From assembly GCA_025093985.1 (NCBI GenBank), contig JACAAK010000016.1, positions 124,001 to 188,000 on the forward strand: a DNA stretch of 64,000 nt, written 5' to 3'. The position numbers and the translations under genes are program-made. Every line of letters begins with the position of its first letter. The stretch's first letter is position 1. Shown here in pieces: positions 8,735 to 23,073 of this stretch. The notes below the pieces were generated by a model, which did no database searches, had not been told where the DNA came from, and worked only from the letters and a program-made list of their open reading frames with translations. Origin of the DNA: Calvatia gigantea (lineage: Eukaryota; Basidiomycota; Agaricomycetes; Agaricales; Lycoperdaceae).

Positions 8735-10902
8735 TACCCCCCGAGTTTTCAGTATTCACATGTCGATCACCGTCCTGATTTCGTCCGCGACCATGACACG
8801 TGACGAATTTTCTTGACGGCCTCCCCACTCCTCCTTCTTTCACAACTCAAGTACTCACATATACTCACATCTGACCCTCCCATCTCACTCGAGATTACGC
8901 GCAGGCGAGTTAACACTGTGTGCGTGTGGCCCAACCGTGTTCCATTTCGGCCTCAATGCTTGAGATCCCGACAACTACACCAATGGATCCCGTAACAAAC
9001 ACATTACTTCTTGTGTCGGAAACTAAGCTCCATCGAGGATACGTCAAGTCCCGGCCGAGTACAACACCTGCGACGCGGTGAAGGAGATGTGGGATGGATT
9101 GAGGTGAATCACGCTCTCAATTGGTCAATATGGAAAAGCTGTGGTACAATGGGGTGTGTCGCTATTCATACCGTATCACCATGCTGGTGCTCTAATCATC
9201 CCGCCCGTGACAATAGTAGCGTTATTACGCACTGTGGGAGACTGTCGTCTCGTCTCAACCGGATCCCCACCTCGCGTGGTTCTCTTAAAATAGTTGTAGC
9301 AGAGCTCGCCGGGGGGCTCTCCTGAGCTCAGGATCTGCTGCACACCCATCACGGTGTTGTTGGTGATATGGGCACACGAAAAGGCATCAAACGTCTGTGT
9401 TCTCGAAGACATGTTGCATGCAAACATATGCAAGCAAACGAAGTTGGTTACGCGACGGCTGAATGTCCTCATACTACCAGTCGAGAGGTCGGAATTGCAA
9501 GCAAGGGATGCTCAGGGAGTGTATGCCCTACAACTCCGTATATCTAATATGTATTGTAGGATTGAATGGATGCACGTTCCGCCAAACCATATGTTCCCCT
9601 TCGAAGATGAACCGCTCCATTCCTCATCTCACAATTTCCATCTCACACCCATCAGTTACAGGGATCCACCCACCTCCTCGTCCCACCAATGTCCGAAACC
9701 AATCAAAAGAGCGCTTTCCGGCCCACACAATTATATTGCTACCCGGACGGGTCCTAATGGTCCTCAAGCCACATGATACTGTGGTGACGTTTTTGCCTAG
9801 ACCCATGCACGCCATTCAGATCGCTTGGGATGGAGATAGGGGGCGACAATTATGGAAGATTGTTCCGCTCGGGAAGGCAAATGTTGCTGTGGATGAAGCC
9901 GCCAGGAGTTCGGCTGTTGGAGAGGACATGAATTGGTGTCAATTCCTCCAGGAAATGATGGGTGAATGAATGGGGAAGTTCGTCCTTTATTCCCTGGTCT
10001 CGAACATTCAGCCCGACTGTTCATCAATATCTACCTGCTCTCCACCTGGGAATTGATTGAGAAAAGCGAGTTAGCTACATCGATTAGAAAGGACGAGGAA
10101 AGAAGGTGTGTTTCGCCTATCCCCCGTTGTGTGATCGCTTACAGATCAGGATTTAGGTGAAGAGTGACGCCGTAACTCTAATCCCACTCGCGCTCTCTCT
10201 TATACCTGTGGCCCCCGCAGATATCAATAACAAGTCTCGGACGCTAGAAGGAATGATGACACTCAGTGGAACAGCTATCATCGAACTATGTACCAACATC
10301 TAAGCAACCGATGACCCTAAGCGACCGGAAAGCCACCAACAGTGAACGACGGAGTCCCTGCTTCGCTCAAGCAGATTCCATTTCTCACAGCAGCACTGTT
10401 GGTAATGGTAATGGTAGGGGAGATGCTGGGAAACGGCTGAAGTCACGCCCCAGACACTGGGATCCGAACTAAATCGCCATTTCCTCTGGGAAGCATATAA
10501 ATTAATCAGATACGCCCGATGCGCTGTAGGAATGGTGGCCTTATACATCAGTCCTTGCCCAAGAACGGAGTCAATATCCATACATCTCGTCGGTTACTCC
10601 TCCCGGTACCAGTCGTAGTCGCGGAAGACTTCTGAGGTACGCACTCACGGGGTGGGGAGATCCTGACTCCCTGTCGTTCCTTCACTCATCCTATCGATGT
10701 CCCCATCTTGAATTTGCCTGAAATTGCCGCAGCGGGTCCAAGTGGGGGCTGAAGTTCATTCGTTCTACATCCACCCAACATTACACTATTATTGTTCACC
10801 CCCAAATTCCGAAAAAAGAAATGTATTTCAAGATGACCAACCTCCCGGATCGGTCCCTGGCGTACCACAACACCAAAACGAAACGTATATCAACATGAAA
10901 AA
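8735..10902. other. Non-coding decayed array-unit sequence
   Basis: Positions 8737-8855 pair with 450-568. Beyond that lie degenerate versions of blocks seen elsewhere. About 9960-10480 matches 53750-54100 and 61090-61420, and about 9550-9900 resembles 53270-53560 and 60770-60960. Frames are short and broken by stops on both strands. I could not reconstruct or identify a protein. Confidence 0.6.
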
Positions 10903-12133
10903 TCAAACGATCGACTCGGAATGGGATATTGGTGGAGAACCTATCACCACCACAGCAGTGGTTGCAGGGACGCGAGACTGAATGCCACTGGCCTCATCAT
11001 TGACGGTCTGTACACCACGGTTCCATTGTAAACTCGTAAGTTCACGTTCTGTTTCCGAGGTCCACCCTCGTCCGGTTGCAACACGATAAACAACAAGGAA
11101 GTAGGCGATGACCTGGACATGTCAGACGTGTGTGAGGATGCCGTCAATGTAATGGGTGAACATACCTTGATCGCAGAATCATTCCCCATGAAAAGTACGA
11201 CAGCAGGGTTTTTGAGCCCATATAAGATTGCGGACACGATGGACCATGCAGACTCCAAAGCATAGGATTCAACCAGCATCGCAACGACGCTCATGTAAGG
11301 GGCTTGAAGGGCATTTGATGTTCCTATACCGTCATGAAGCCTATCGGCACTTGCTTGATATTGGACCAGGTACTTACCCATTATCTTGACACAATGCCTT
11401 CGCACTAGCAAAATACGCCCAATTACTAACCCAGTAACAAGGACTGTTAATGCCGGCAAAACCGCATATTTTGTAATGACCATTACAATAAAGCTCCGGG
11501 TGGGGACGCCAAGCTGATTCATCAGCACGGAAATAGGTAGTATGCCAGTTGGAACATCCAGTGCTGATCATATTATCAGCTGCACTGGCTACTGAGAGTC
11601 ACTATCAGCATACCTATATAGGAGAAAAGGAGTAGGAGGGGCAGAATGGTGACTGCCGTGGCATATCGTCCTCCACTCCATATTATCCGCACGCGCCAAA
11701 TCTGTCAAGATGGTGCGTTCTGTGATGTCGGCCAGTCAAATCAATGACTGACCTGTATTGCCATTGTCACGACCTTAATAGCCAAGTCAAGGACGCCACC
11801 CACTATCACATATGGTTGGAAAGTTGAATCGTGTGATGTTTCGTACCCCAATGGCCCTCCGGGAAAGTCAGGATGATCGATGTAAGCCAATTGAGTCATC
11901 CGTGCACTCAGGGCGAGATAGGCCGTCGTGCAAAATAAAGCAAAAGAAATATAACCAAGGGTGAACCTCGCCTGCCTTCGTTTGTCCGGCTTCTGAAGCT
12001 GGAGGTACAACGGCCGAGCACAGAGGCAATAAAGTGTGAATATGATGCCGTACAAAGCTCCGAGGATGGTAGTATTGCTGACAAGGTCAAAGGCTTCAAA
12101 GAGGAATAGTTGACTCGGAGATGGGGCGCTCAT
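10903..12133 (-). CDS. Seven-TM membrane protein, basidiomycete family (copy 2, intact)
   Basis: Five exons by splice consensus and paralogue alignment: 12133-11753, 11701-11614, 11563-11378, 11302-11166 and 11112-10903. They sum to 1002 nt, or 333 residues plus stop. The hydrophobic profile suggests about seven membrane spans. Family hallmarks are CLCARPLYLQLQ and PDKRRQARFTLGYIS after TM1, DFPGGPLGYE in the first large loop, RILLVRRH before intron 3, MLVESYALESAWS in TM6, and ATGRGWTSETEREL at the start of the cytoplasmic tail. The start is the ATG at 12133 (MSAPSPSQ), aligned with the other copies; an upstream in-frame ATG at 12325 adds residues no paralogue has. I know similar uncharacterised proteins from Agaricales. 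A signalling or sensory role is a guess. Confidence 0.8.
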
Positions 12134-15100
12134 GATGAAAGATGGGGAGTGAAATACGAATGACATTGCGAGGTTGTGTGCGTATTTATCTGCCAGCGAT
12201 TCAATGTCGGTTTTCTCATAACTATACCGGTGCTTGGATGGAGGTAAGTGACAGTACATAACCGCACCATTCAATTCGCGGCAGCGTTCTGTCCGCTTCC
12301 GCAGTGTCGGACGAAAACTATCCATAGCGGCTGATACTGGGGCTTTGACCGCAGTTGAACTGTCAGATTTCAGGGGTGGAAGGTGATTCAGGATCCCCTG
12401 GTTGAAATAACGGATTGGCGCCGTGATATCATCCTATTTCCGTGAAAAAAAAACCTTTGATGGGACGGATCTGCGGATTTACCTGTTTTGTGCTGTAGGT
12501 CACTATTCTCTGTAATTTGGACCCTCAGTGCGAAAGCATGCCTGTCCATGAGGAAAGGGTGCTTGGCTGACATAAAGGGTATTTTATGGTTTAGCTACAA
12601 GAAGTGGAGATCGATGGGACTGAGATCAGCTAGAGGATCCGTTGAGTTTGAGTTTCGATTGTCTTACCGGTGTTCTACGAAAAAACGCCGAGTGAACCAC
12701 AAATTTGAGCTGCATGCTTCCCTCCACGCTCCCCGTAACCGCTCCCTCAAACACGCAGGCACCCATTTCTGGCGACCTTTCCGCTGGCTCTGATACATTG
12801 GACAGGTCGCCGACCCGGCTACCTTGTGAAAAGACAGCCCTAGGATTCCGCGAAGCTTTAGCAGAGTTTCAAGCTCACTGATAATTAGGGGTATTGTAAT
12901 GCATACTTGGTAGCTATGTACTTCTCTGCCCTCCTCAGCGTTACCATACAAACCCTGGCCCAATCCTTTTCATAGCGTTGTGACCTCAAGGCCTCAGGTC
13001 TTGAGTGTGGACTAGCGAAAAATATCAACTCTTCTTTAAGGAGTTCGGGCATGGAGGGGGATAGTGGAACCAGGGATGGTCTAAGGGTTGGAGCGGACAA
13101 GAGCAGAGGTCAGCCACAGTTGATTCGACTTGTGCAAATGTCAATCTTTACCTGACTGACCGGAACATTGATGCCAACAGTGTTAAACCCCCTTTTCCTT
13201 TATACATCAATGGTTGCTTTGATGAAATCAGACTGGATTCATCTTAGGCGTTCAATTCTAACAGCTGAGTGCTCTGCATTCTGGGGCGAGGATTCCGAAT
13301 GGCTCGGGCACAACCTTTCTCGAAAATCTGGGATCGGCTGTCATACGCTCGGTGATGTAAGTACGGCGAGACGGATTCTTGGTCGCAAGCGAAGAGGCGA
13401 CTGCGCCGAGAACTCGGTTCTGACCGATGCTTTGGAAGCGAACAGGCCCCGGGCGCTTGCCCACACCGGGATTCAGCTCCGGCACAAGCGACTGGACGGC
13501 CGCGTACTCACTAACGCCCGTTGACGTTGAGCCTGAGTTAGAGTTTTTGTGTGGTCGTTGTAGTGCCGTGCGAGGACTGCGTCCGTGACCCCTTGTCTTG
13601 TTCATCCCCTAGAGTAATCAATTCTTTAAGATTAATTCTCAAATGGCTGACGGCGGTATGGTGTTAAATACATGCTCCAGGTCCGGGTGGGTGCGACAAT
13701 AGGGGGTTGAGAGCGGGAGACCTGCGTTGTGAACGCTGACGATGATGACGGTTTCTCTCGGTCACCGTAATTCGTATGTGGGATTGATCGCTGTCGTCAT
13801 TTGATCGATTGATCCGTCGAGCTCGTCTGTCGATGCAGTCTTCCACCAGGACAGGTCGAATCTATCCAACACGACAGGCCTTCTCGTGTTTTACTTCGAA
13901 CACGAAGATTTTCGCGTGGGACGTCCCTTGGCGGGTTTTTCCTGCTATTGCCTCAACCGTCTCCCACAGAAGAACTAACACAAGCGCTGGTTGCAGTTGG
14001 CTTCGAAAGTCACGGCAATACAAAGTATTCCTCGAAGATACGCGGTTTAAACGCCTTTTTAAGGTTCACGTCAAGTTCCACAAAGATGCTGAAGCCAACC
14101 AGCGCGTCAGGCTGAACCAACAGCTTGGTTTATGCGGACGGAAATTTATAAACTTGAAGCGCAAATGCACTTGAAAGCGTTGCGAGAGTCGAGCGTTAAG
14201 AGGTGTAGTAACGATCACGAGTACGACTGAATGAGTGGATGTCCGTCTCGGAGGGTGAATTTCTCATAAAAAAGGCGGATCAGGCACCGACGCGATAAAG
14301 GAGATAGAAGACCTCACTAAGGAGAACGATGGCACCAAGCCGATTAGTTTGGAGAGGTAGAAGTTGTGTAAGGTTGTGGCATGAGAACGAGGTGCGTTGC
14401 TGTTCAAGTTCATGGGATGTATTTCGTCCGTGCTAACGCGACCGCAGGTATCCAGCCTGCCTAAATCGTGATATCGGTGGCCTGATAAAACGCTGCGGGA
14501 AGTGCAAACCGGACGTGATATCGTTGTTTTGTTTCAACGGAACCCCCACCTCGCATGGTTCGGTTCTTCAGAGAACTGGGGTATAAGGAAATCGCCCGGA
14601 GCAAAAATCTCCCGCATGGACTCACCCGCGAAAGGTAATCACTGTATTCTTGTGTCGGACTATCCAAGAAGGGATGTGACGGGTTCTACGCGAACAGATG
14701 TAGAAGAACAGGGGAAAATACACAGCGATTGGGGACCCCGATACTACGGATCGGGAGAACCGAAATAGAGCATGGAAACTCAAGACATTCCGAGGATCGG
14801 TATGCCTTTAACTACGTCCTGTAATTCCTTTAGCTAACGTGCGTTCTAGAATTAACAAGTGTATGTTCAACGAAACTGTATGCTTTCCTTCGAAGGTGAT
14901 AGGCCCATTCCTCCAGTACACGGCGTCCGTCTCATGTCCATCACCCGCAAAAACCCTCACCTCCTTCTCGGACCACCGCCCGACATCAACACCAATCACC
15001 CGGCAGAATAACCTCAATCCATCTCTCCACCAGCACTTCTATTTACGTGATCTTAACGGTGCTCAAGTCGCGAACCAAAGCGCGATGGTGCTGTTTTTGT

Positions 15101-15976
15101 CGAGCCCGTGCATGCGATTCCAAATGTTTCGGACGTCGTTCTGTGATATGGGCGACAAGGATGTGAGAAAGGGAGGGCAAAGGTGTTTCTGCTTGAGAAG
15201 GCGAAGGCGGCCACTGCTGCACACACGAAGCCAGTATTTGGTCATTGGAGGGGAAGTGATGTGGTAACTTGGTTCCTCCGGAGATTGTATGATGAGAGTG
15301 TTCTTTTCCGTTTGTAATGTGACCGACCTAAGAAGCAAGGAGGGACATGGTCACCGTCACCGAGAAGATGGCTTCGTCGGTGTCTCGAACCATGCTAAGT
15401 GTCTCAAATCTATGTTCTAGATCTAGTAACGCTTTTCCTCTGCTCAGTGTAAGCCCTCCTGAGCTTTCCGTTCAGTTGTTCATCTTCGTCCGCTCCGACC
15501 CACCCAACGGGTCACACTGGGTAAGAGGATACCGGAACCAAGTCCCGATTCTAAACCAGAAACATCCTCAATAATTGGACGCATTTGACGCACCACACAA
15601 TCAGTGCGCTCACCAGCATTCCCAGAGATAATCTCAACATGAGAATGCGGCTTGGCGTTGACTCTACCTGCCGGGAACGCTACAGCTGATTTTTCGGTTA
15701 TTTCTTTTGGATACATGCTCACCAACTGAAGAGATTTTAGATTTCCCATTATTCTTTTGCCCATTGCTATGGCCCCCAGCTCTACTTGCTTATATGGTAT
15801 ACCGTAGCAAGTACAAAAGGGAGGTCGGAGCCCATTCATGCCATAGAGCGCTCAACGTTATATGAATAACTATTCCTCTTTATTCCTCTTTCCCAACGTA
15901 CGCATTTTCTTCAAAAACTGGTCTCTGGATGAATTACAATGCCGGACGAAACAATTTAGAAATGAAAACTCACCGA
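12134..15976. other. Decayed array-unit sequence without an assignable gene
   Basis: The stretch contains diverged copies of blocks present elsewhere. About 13660-14170 resembles 43680-44460, 54200-54560 and 61540-61900. About 14320-15040 resembles 62000-62640 and 59870-60300. About 15560-15960 resembles 22590-22940 and is the 3' flank of a seven-TM gene. Translated fragments recur, such as FGRW, YWRNG and ITFEGKHTV on the minus strand near 14810-15010, so this is probably a dead paralogue. No complete frame remains. Confidence 0.6.
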
Positions 15977-17160
15977 CTAAACAGTCGACTCAGAGTGGGG
16001 GACAAGTGGAGGACCCACCACCACCACAGCCATCGTTGTAGGCATTTGAGAACAAACGCTGCTGGCTTCAGCAGCAGCGGTCTGCGCACCATGGTTTCAT
16101 TGTAAACTTGTGAGTTTGTGTCCCGTATTTCTGGTCCATCCCCGTCCACCTGGACACGTCAGACGAGAGCGAAGGGCCGCTATGGTTGATTCACGTACCT
16201 TGACGGTGGAATCATTTACTATGAATAGATACAGCGAGGGGCTACGTAACCCACATGACACTGCAGTACCAATGGACCACGCAGACTCCAAAGCACAAGA
16301 TTCAATCAGCATCGAAACGACGCTCATGTAAGCACTGGAAATGTTCGATGTTCCTTTAGTGCGGTAAAGCCTACCCTTACCAACCCCATAACTTCGGGTA
16401 CCTACCTATTATCCTGATGTGACGCCTTCGTACGAGCAAGAGACCTGCATTTATCAACCCAGTCACAAGGATTGTGAAGGCTGACAGAACCGCATAGCTT
16501 GCAGTGTCCATTGCAATCGCGCTTTGGAAAGGGATGCCGAGCTGATCAAGCGGTACCGAAGCAACCGCAGTACCGACTGGAACATCCAGGGCTGGCCATG
16601 CTGTTAGGTACGACAACCAAAGAGAGTTGATGCAGCATACCTATGTAAGAGAAAAGGAGTAGCAGAGGCAGAATTATGACTGCTACAGCATATCGTGTTC
16701 CACTCCATATTGTCCACAGGCGTCATACCTATTCGGATAGCATGTTCAGTGACGTTAACAAGATTGATCAGTGACTGACCTGTATTGCCGTTGTCAAGAT
16801 CTCAATAATCAAGTCGAAGATACCAGTCACTATCTCATATGAGTTGGTAGTTGAATTGTTTGAAGATTCATATCCCAATGACCCTCCAGGAAAATCAGCA
16901 TGATCTGTATAAGCCAGCTGGCTCATGCGTGTACTCAGTACAAGATAGGCCGTCACACAAAATGATGTAAGAGAAATGTAGCTGAATGTGAACCTAGCTT
17001 GCCCTCGTTTGTCTGGTTCCTGAAGCTGAAGATACAGCAATCGAGCACAGAGGTAATAAAGTATCAATGTGATGCCATAGAGGACTCCGAGGATGGCTGT
17101 ATTACTGAGAAGGTCGGGCGCTTCGATGAGGAATAGCCTGCCCTGCGACAGGGCAGTCAT
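15977..17160 (-). pseudogene. Seven-TM family gene, copy 3, broken in the last exon
   Basis: Exon 1 (17160-16780, 381 nt) is full length and open, and exons 2-4 are recognisable. Compared with intact copies, about 38 bp at the start of exon 5 (the segment giving VIAYFLVVYRVAT) are missing across the splice acceptor. In the same exon a TGG tryptophan codon in the LTSLQW motif has become TGA at 16097-16099. The ancestral stop is TAG at 15977-15979. The N-terminal portion could still be expressed, but I call it a pseudogene. Confidence 0.75.
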
Positions 17161-20100
17161 TGAGGGTTGTAGCGGGTGGGATAAATCGACAACATTCGCA
17201 TTTGTGCACACATACATATGTAATAGCTCTTTCTGATAGTAAACTACCGTCGTTTCCCCGACGATGCATAAGTATGTGCTTGACGGGTTTCGGTTGTGCT
17301 CACATTAGGAGTCCGACCGAAAAAAGATTGGCAGGGGTGATAAATATCGAAGAATCGTGGAACATCATCTGTCCAATGCTTTGGTAGGACTGACCTGTTA
17401 AGGCGGTGGCGTTGCCCTTCCACTAAGTGAATAGATAGCTTTGGTTGGCAAATTCGTATCGATGTCAGAGGTAAGGCGAAATTTTCAGTGATTTTCCTCT
17501 AGCAAATACAGCAGGATAGGAGCCCAGGCAGATGGAGTGATATTGGTGGCCGGATCCTAAATCACTTTCTTTTTTGACATCTCTTTTTTCGACAAAAGTT
17601 GTTAGGGCACAAGAATCCCCAGGTCACAGACATCTTAATACCCATCACATCGATGGCAAGATCGCAAACATATACTCCTGGACTAAAAGGAGAACAATAC
17701 CGGCACGCGAAAACCTAATCTTCGCATGTTGTAGGCCACCACGGCCAAGGTCATTGACCTCTTTAGGACGACTATTATCAATTCGGCTCGATGGTGCCTC
17801 TGATATTTATGCAACCTGGCATGAAAACTTGTTTGTCCAGATGGAAAAGATACCGGACCGACGGAGCGAGATCAACTACTCAAGGGCTGTCAGATAATTT
17901 TACGCCTCCTGATTGTTCGCATCAGTGCTCTTCGGAAAACGCTACGTGAATTCCGCAATTGAGCTTTACGCCCCTTATAATCGCTCCAAAGCATATACAT
18001 CTTCCAACGGCCTTTCCTCCGAGCCCCGGGCCTGGCACATCGATGGGTCATAGCTCCGGCTGACTTGGTGAAGGATAGCTCGACACAACACGTAAAGGCG
18101 AACAGGAACATAGGCCAATGCCGACGGACATATAAAGCTCGGGTGACCCCTCAGACTAGTAACTTCGATCTTGTATAATCAACTTGACTCGCGAATCAGC
18201 ATCTACAAAACGCAAGTTGGGTTTCGAGTTTTCAGTGGGTAGCCATCGCTAGCCCTGCCCGTCTAGGTATCACATTCCCCTGGAGGGAGAGTCGGCTATC
18301 AAAGCCTGCGCACTTGCTAGCCATGAGCGTGGGTGTTTTCCTTAGTACATGAGCGCCAGTCTCGTTCCCCCTGTAGCGCTGCGGCCTCAAATAGGCGCAT
18401 TATAGACTGGGCCTGAAGCCACCTGCGTGAAACATCAGCCACGTAGAATTCATGTTCGAAGAGCGAGCTTCCTTAGGAAGTGACTTCACCTACTTGAAGA
18501 CGCACCCTCCCGTTTGTCCACGATTAGGTACACCTCTAAGAAAAAAACCGGGGCGGACATGGCTGAGCGACTTCTGTTAACACCTGTCTCGCGGGATGTG
18601 GCTTGTGGAATCGTTCCCTGGGACTCGCGTGCGACCACCAGTTGGTAAACAGAGTAAAAAATAGGCATTTCACCGATTCAAGTCGGCTGTCGCCGGCCAG
18701 GGAATCGTAGCGTCGGCCCGAGGTGACCCAATCTGATTCTATCGATTTGGCGAATTCCCCGTCACCGCCATTTGCCAAACACGAGGCGACGTTAACGGTT
18801 AGTTCTCCTCGCGTTGTGCTACCCAATTTCCAACGATTTGTGTCGATAGAACTTTGTGGAATGAACTGTACCTAGACCCGAACTCATCAGAAAGCAGGCC
18901 TGTATACAGAGGGAACGGAACAGACAGCAATTGTGGAAGCAACAGGAATAAGTTGTTAGGACGTTGCGAGAATTCGGGATAATACATGCAATGCCATGGA
19001 AGAAGTGGGTTTGCAGCGTTTAGAGCACAAACCGGAACCTCTGGACTATACCAAGGTCAATATCCAAAATGAAACGGAAGTGGGGGCATTTCTAGCGCCC
19101 GACTCACCGAGCGGCTATCAGCGGGATGGACTGACGACCATATTTTCCATGAATTTCGGTTGGTTTGTCTGTCATAAGCAAAGGCGTTAGATCGCGCGAG
19201 CCTCGAAAATGCGTGTTGGCGAATACTCTGTTCATCTGCCAAGGGGAAACACGTTCAAAAATCAATTTATCAGGGGCGGATCAGGTACTGACTCCTTCCT
19301 GAAAGAACCCGGGAAACTGGCAACATGGTTTTGAGAGGTTTTCGTAAAGCACATGAGCGAGTTAAAACTCGGAAGACAGTGTATTTGGCTACGTCCAAGG
19401 GTTGCAGGTTGCAGGTTAGTCTTGAACTGAGGGCTCCTCTTGTAATTAGTACCGGGACCATGGGAGTACAAGGGAGGTCAGGAGGGTATATTCCAGGAAT
19501 CGTCGGCCCTATTTCACCCATGCAAGTGACAAGTAACCAAACCACCGCCCTACAAAAGGCGTTGGATCAAACCCGTGACCAACTGAGCGAGAGGTGCTCA
19601 CCTCACACGTTCTCGTTCACAGCAAGGCCGCGGTTTGGACCGGACGCTAGTTATTCGAAGGAAGGGCATGCGGAAACGTGTTGCCAGTAGAAATTCGGTC
19701 CAACTCAAGACCGGCATTGCTAACCCCAGTCGCCACCATCGATAACCAGCCCATCTAGCACCCACTTGACCCGCAAGTGAGGATACGTGCGCCGTGGGGA
19801 GGGCGTCAGGTTCGGACAAGGATAGTAAGCGAGGTAGTAGTCGCAATGTGTTTCCAACGGCGCCTTCGTAATTGGTGGCTGTTGCCAGAAGTAAGTTAGG
19901 ACGTGCGTTTGACGGTGAATTCGGCACAGCGAGTTCCTACCAAATCATTAGAAAATTGTACGAGAGAAAAAATGACGTACCTTGTTGATGCGGTGCTCTA
20001 AATTATTGTGGATATTCTTTACAAGTTCGCAGATGGGCGTCGCGACGAGAATGAACTGAAGGAACGACGATAAGAACTCCTCACATTGTACTGCCCAATT

Positions 20101-22940
20101 TCTGGTGATTTGCAGTGATAGAACTCAGAGAAATAAACTGTACCTGCGGAATTGCTCGGGCGTGGCCATTGCTAACAGTCCGGGATCGGCTGCCATCCAT
20201 TCGGTGGTTTGAGCATAATAGGTGGGGTCGTGGTGCGAACTGGTATGCGAATGTGCGGAGGATTCTGTGTTGGGAGCGCCGTTGTTGGGTAAGAGGGTAA
20301 GAGGGTTACGCGAGCTTACCTTCGCCTTCGACCTCGGCGAGGTTCGGATGACTGTAGACTTGCCCCATTGGATCATCCAACTAGAAGAAGTGTTCGGCGT
20401 GATTATTATTATTATGGCGCCGTGCGAGGGTTATGTTCATGATTTCGAGCCTTGTTTCAGGATGTCAGTTCGAACGAGTTGAATCCAGCTCCCTCGGAAA
20501 TGAAAGGCATGATTAGCTGGAGCACTAAACACGGAGATTCAACGAGCTACACAATGAACCAGAATACGCACTATTTTTGGCGTTGTGTTGTATGGATCCA
20601 CTGTGGTGGTATACATAAACTGCTGACCGCTGGAACAATAATTTCCCGCAGACAACGTGGGTCAGAAGAACACCACTGTGAACAGAGTTGGTGGTTGTTC
20701 TCATTTTATCCGCAGGGGGAAGTTCGCAAGCGTGACTTGTGATGAAAGTGTTGAAGGGACTCATTCAAGGGCGGCATGGTGACAATAGAGGGGTAAACGA
20801 GCGAGGTACAATCGATGTAGACTACAATGTTATATAGGGGGGGCATGTAATCAGCGAGGCTCAGCAGGCCGGAGTTTGTCTATCTAGCGTGACATCACAG
20901 ATTCCAACAGAAAGCATCTCTGACTGTCGACTGCACTTTGCCAGTGGCCTTGTCGAGTCGTGTCTAGCTTAACCCTCCAATCTCACTCAAGCCACGCACT
21001 GGCGACTTGAAACTATGCCCAAGTTGGACCCGACTGCACTCTGTTCCGACTTCACCGCCTGGGCTCTTCAGCATTCTGAAGCCCTGACTCTCTCTCTCTT
21101 CCCAATCACCCAGTACCACACCTCACTAGCACTATACTCATCCTACTTTCACATCAATGCATCCCATTTATCTGGTCACCTTCCGGATGAGGTTGGCTTC
21201 TCCCCCGCTCCGAATATAGACCCTATGCATTTTCTGCTCTGCCGTCAACAACCGCATCGATGAATCCCACCCCGAATGCGTCACTTCTCATGCACTGGAA
21301 ATTAAACTCTCCCCAGTTTCCGCATGTCCCTAGCGCACTATGTCATCATCCATCATCACTCGTTGTTCCGGAGACTGATCTCCTCGATGTGTGCTTGGTT
21401 CACACTGGAAGAGTCGTAGCCTGGGGGTTGGGGATTTGGTCCGTCCTGGTGCGGCTTACATTAGAAGGGCATTGATTTCACCGTTGTGTTGGCTCAGGTC
21501 TTCAGACTTACCGGAGATTATAATCGAAAAGGTGCCCCCTCCCTCCCTCCATTGATGCAATATTGCCTGGTATTCACAAACTGGCAATAGCGTGGGTGCA
21601 GATTATTGCGAGGAACGTCTTGTGGAAAAGGAATCGTTGTATTTTTGGGACAAGGTATCCAACGGGCGACACAGGTTGTACGAGAAAAGGTGCAGAGAAA
21701 CAAAAGAAAATAACCAGGGATAAAGACCTCGATGCCACGAGTCGGGAGAGCGGAATTACGGCGCCGATAAAGACATGCTTGTCGATCGGTATGTCATTAA
21801 CTACGTCTCGCAATTCCCTGTACCTAAGATGCGCTGGAAGATGAATGCATGTTCAACAGGATGGTTCACTGTCCTTTGAAGGTGATACAGGCACATTCTT
21901 CTATTACATGACATCCACCTCACATCCATCAGCTATAAAGCCCCAACCTTCTCCCACCACCGTCCGAAATCATCATTGCCCGACAGGATAACCTTAAACC
22001 CACGAATTATGTTCCTTTTTCAACACCTCCGTGTACGTGATCTTAAGCCGCAGTGAACTGAATGAAATGGTGATATTTTGTTAGACTTGTGCGTGCTGAT
22101 TCCGAGTGCTTCAGGCGCCGTGACGACGATAGGGAACAATGGTGTTAGAAGCGAAGGTGGTTGCTGCCGCTCGACTGAAGTTGTTTAGTATTCGACCGTT
22201 TGAGAGGATGTAGTGCAGTGACATTTCCTTCGGGGACCAGACGGGAACAGCGTTCTTTTCTCCTTTGCGATATGTTATGACTAAGAAGCAAGGAGGGAAC
22301 ACGGTCACCGAGAAGGTGATTCCGTTGGTGTCCCAGACTATGTTCTGTGTCCCTAGTTTATGTTTTCGATCCAGTAACGTTCGTCCTCTTTGTTTAGCTT
22401 CAACCCCTCTTAAGCTTTTCGTGCACCCATTCACCTCTGCTCGCTCCTCGACCGATACAACAAGTCACACCGGGTAGGAGGATATTTGAACTAAGCTCCG
22501 ACTTTGAATATGAGATGTCCACATTGATTAGACGTACCTGACGCACTGCGCAATCAGTGCAAGCATAAATAGGAAATTCCCAGAGGTGATGACAAAAGCT
22601 TAACGTGGTGTGGTGTTGACTACGCCTGTCAGATGTGCTGTGGCTGACTTCTCAGGTATGTCCTTGAGTACTGTGCTCACAAGCTGAAGAAATCCTGATT
22701 TCCCATTGTTTTTTTTTGCTCATCCTCACGATCCGCCAGTTCTGCTCGTTCACTGATATACCGTAGCAGGTACAATAGAGGCCGGAGCCTATTCATGCCG
22801 CTATGTGGATTATTACCCTCTTTATTCCCCCTCACCAACGTATACATGTCCCTTGGAAAGATTACAAGTCGACTAACCCCTCTGGGCCGTGGCGAACAAC
22901 AATGCTGAACGAAAAAATACCAAAAATAAAAACACACGGA
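17161..22940. other. Long intergenic stretch of decayed array units
   Basis: No gene is supported. About 17560-17960 matches 56580-56990 and partly 27540-27800. About 18480-18680 matches 57580-57740 joined to 58455-58520, so it is the empty site for the 716-bp insert there. About 18720-19250 resembles 58620-58960 and 51420-51760. About 20900-21300 shares the AAGCCACGCACTGGCGA-type block also seen near 47060, 48700 and 52630. About 21560-22480 resembles 14590-15430, 40140-40340 and 62340-62640. Base composition is even, without tandem repeats. Confidence 0.55.
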
Positions 22941-23073
22941 CTAAACAACTGAATCTGAATTGGATATGGGTGGAGAATCTATTGCCATCTTCGTAGCTGC
23001 AGGTACCTGACCTGCTGAGACTGCAGAGTCAACAAAACGATCCACTGCAGGTCGCTGTCGGAGAAAAGTTTGA
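22941..23073 (-). pseudogene. 3' scrap of a seven-TM family gene (copy 4)
   Basis: The last about 22 codons of the family tail are present (ending PPISNSDSVV and TAG at 22941-22943), comparable to PPISHSESIV and GPPLVPHSESTV in other copies. Upstream, toward 23073, the frame shifts and then runs into the dispersed repeat at 23074. The remainder of the gene is not found beyond the repeat. Confidence 0.7.

Noticed and set aside
9463..9969. 168-residue plus-strand frame
   Set aside because: Paralogous blocks have stops in this frame and no domain is seen; treated as array relic.
12134..12325. N-terminal extension of the seven-TM gene to the in-frame ATG at 12325
   Set aside because: The extra 64 residues have no counterpart in other copies, and all paralogues align from the internal ATG at 12133.
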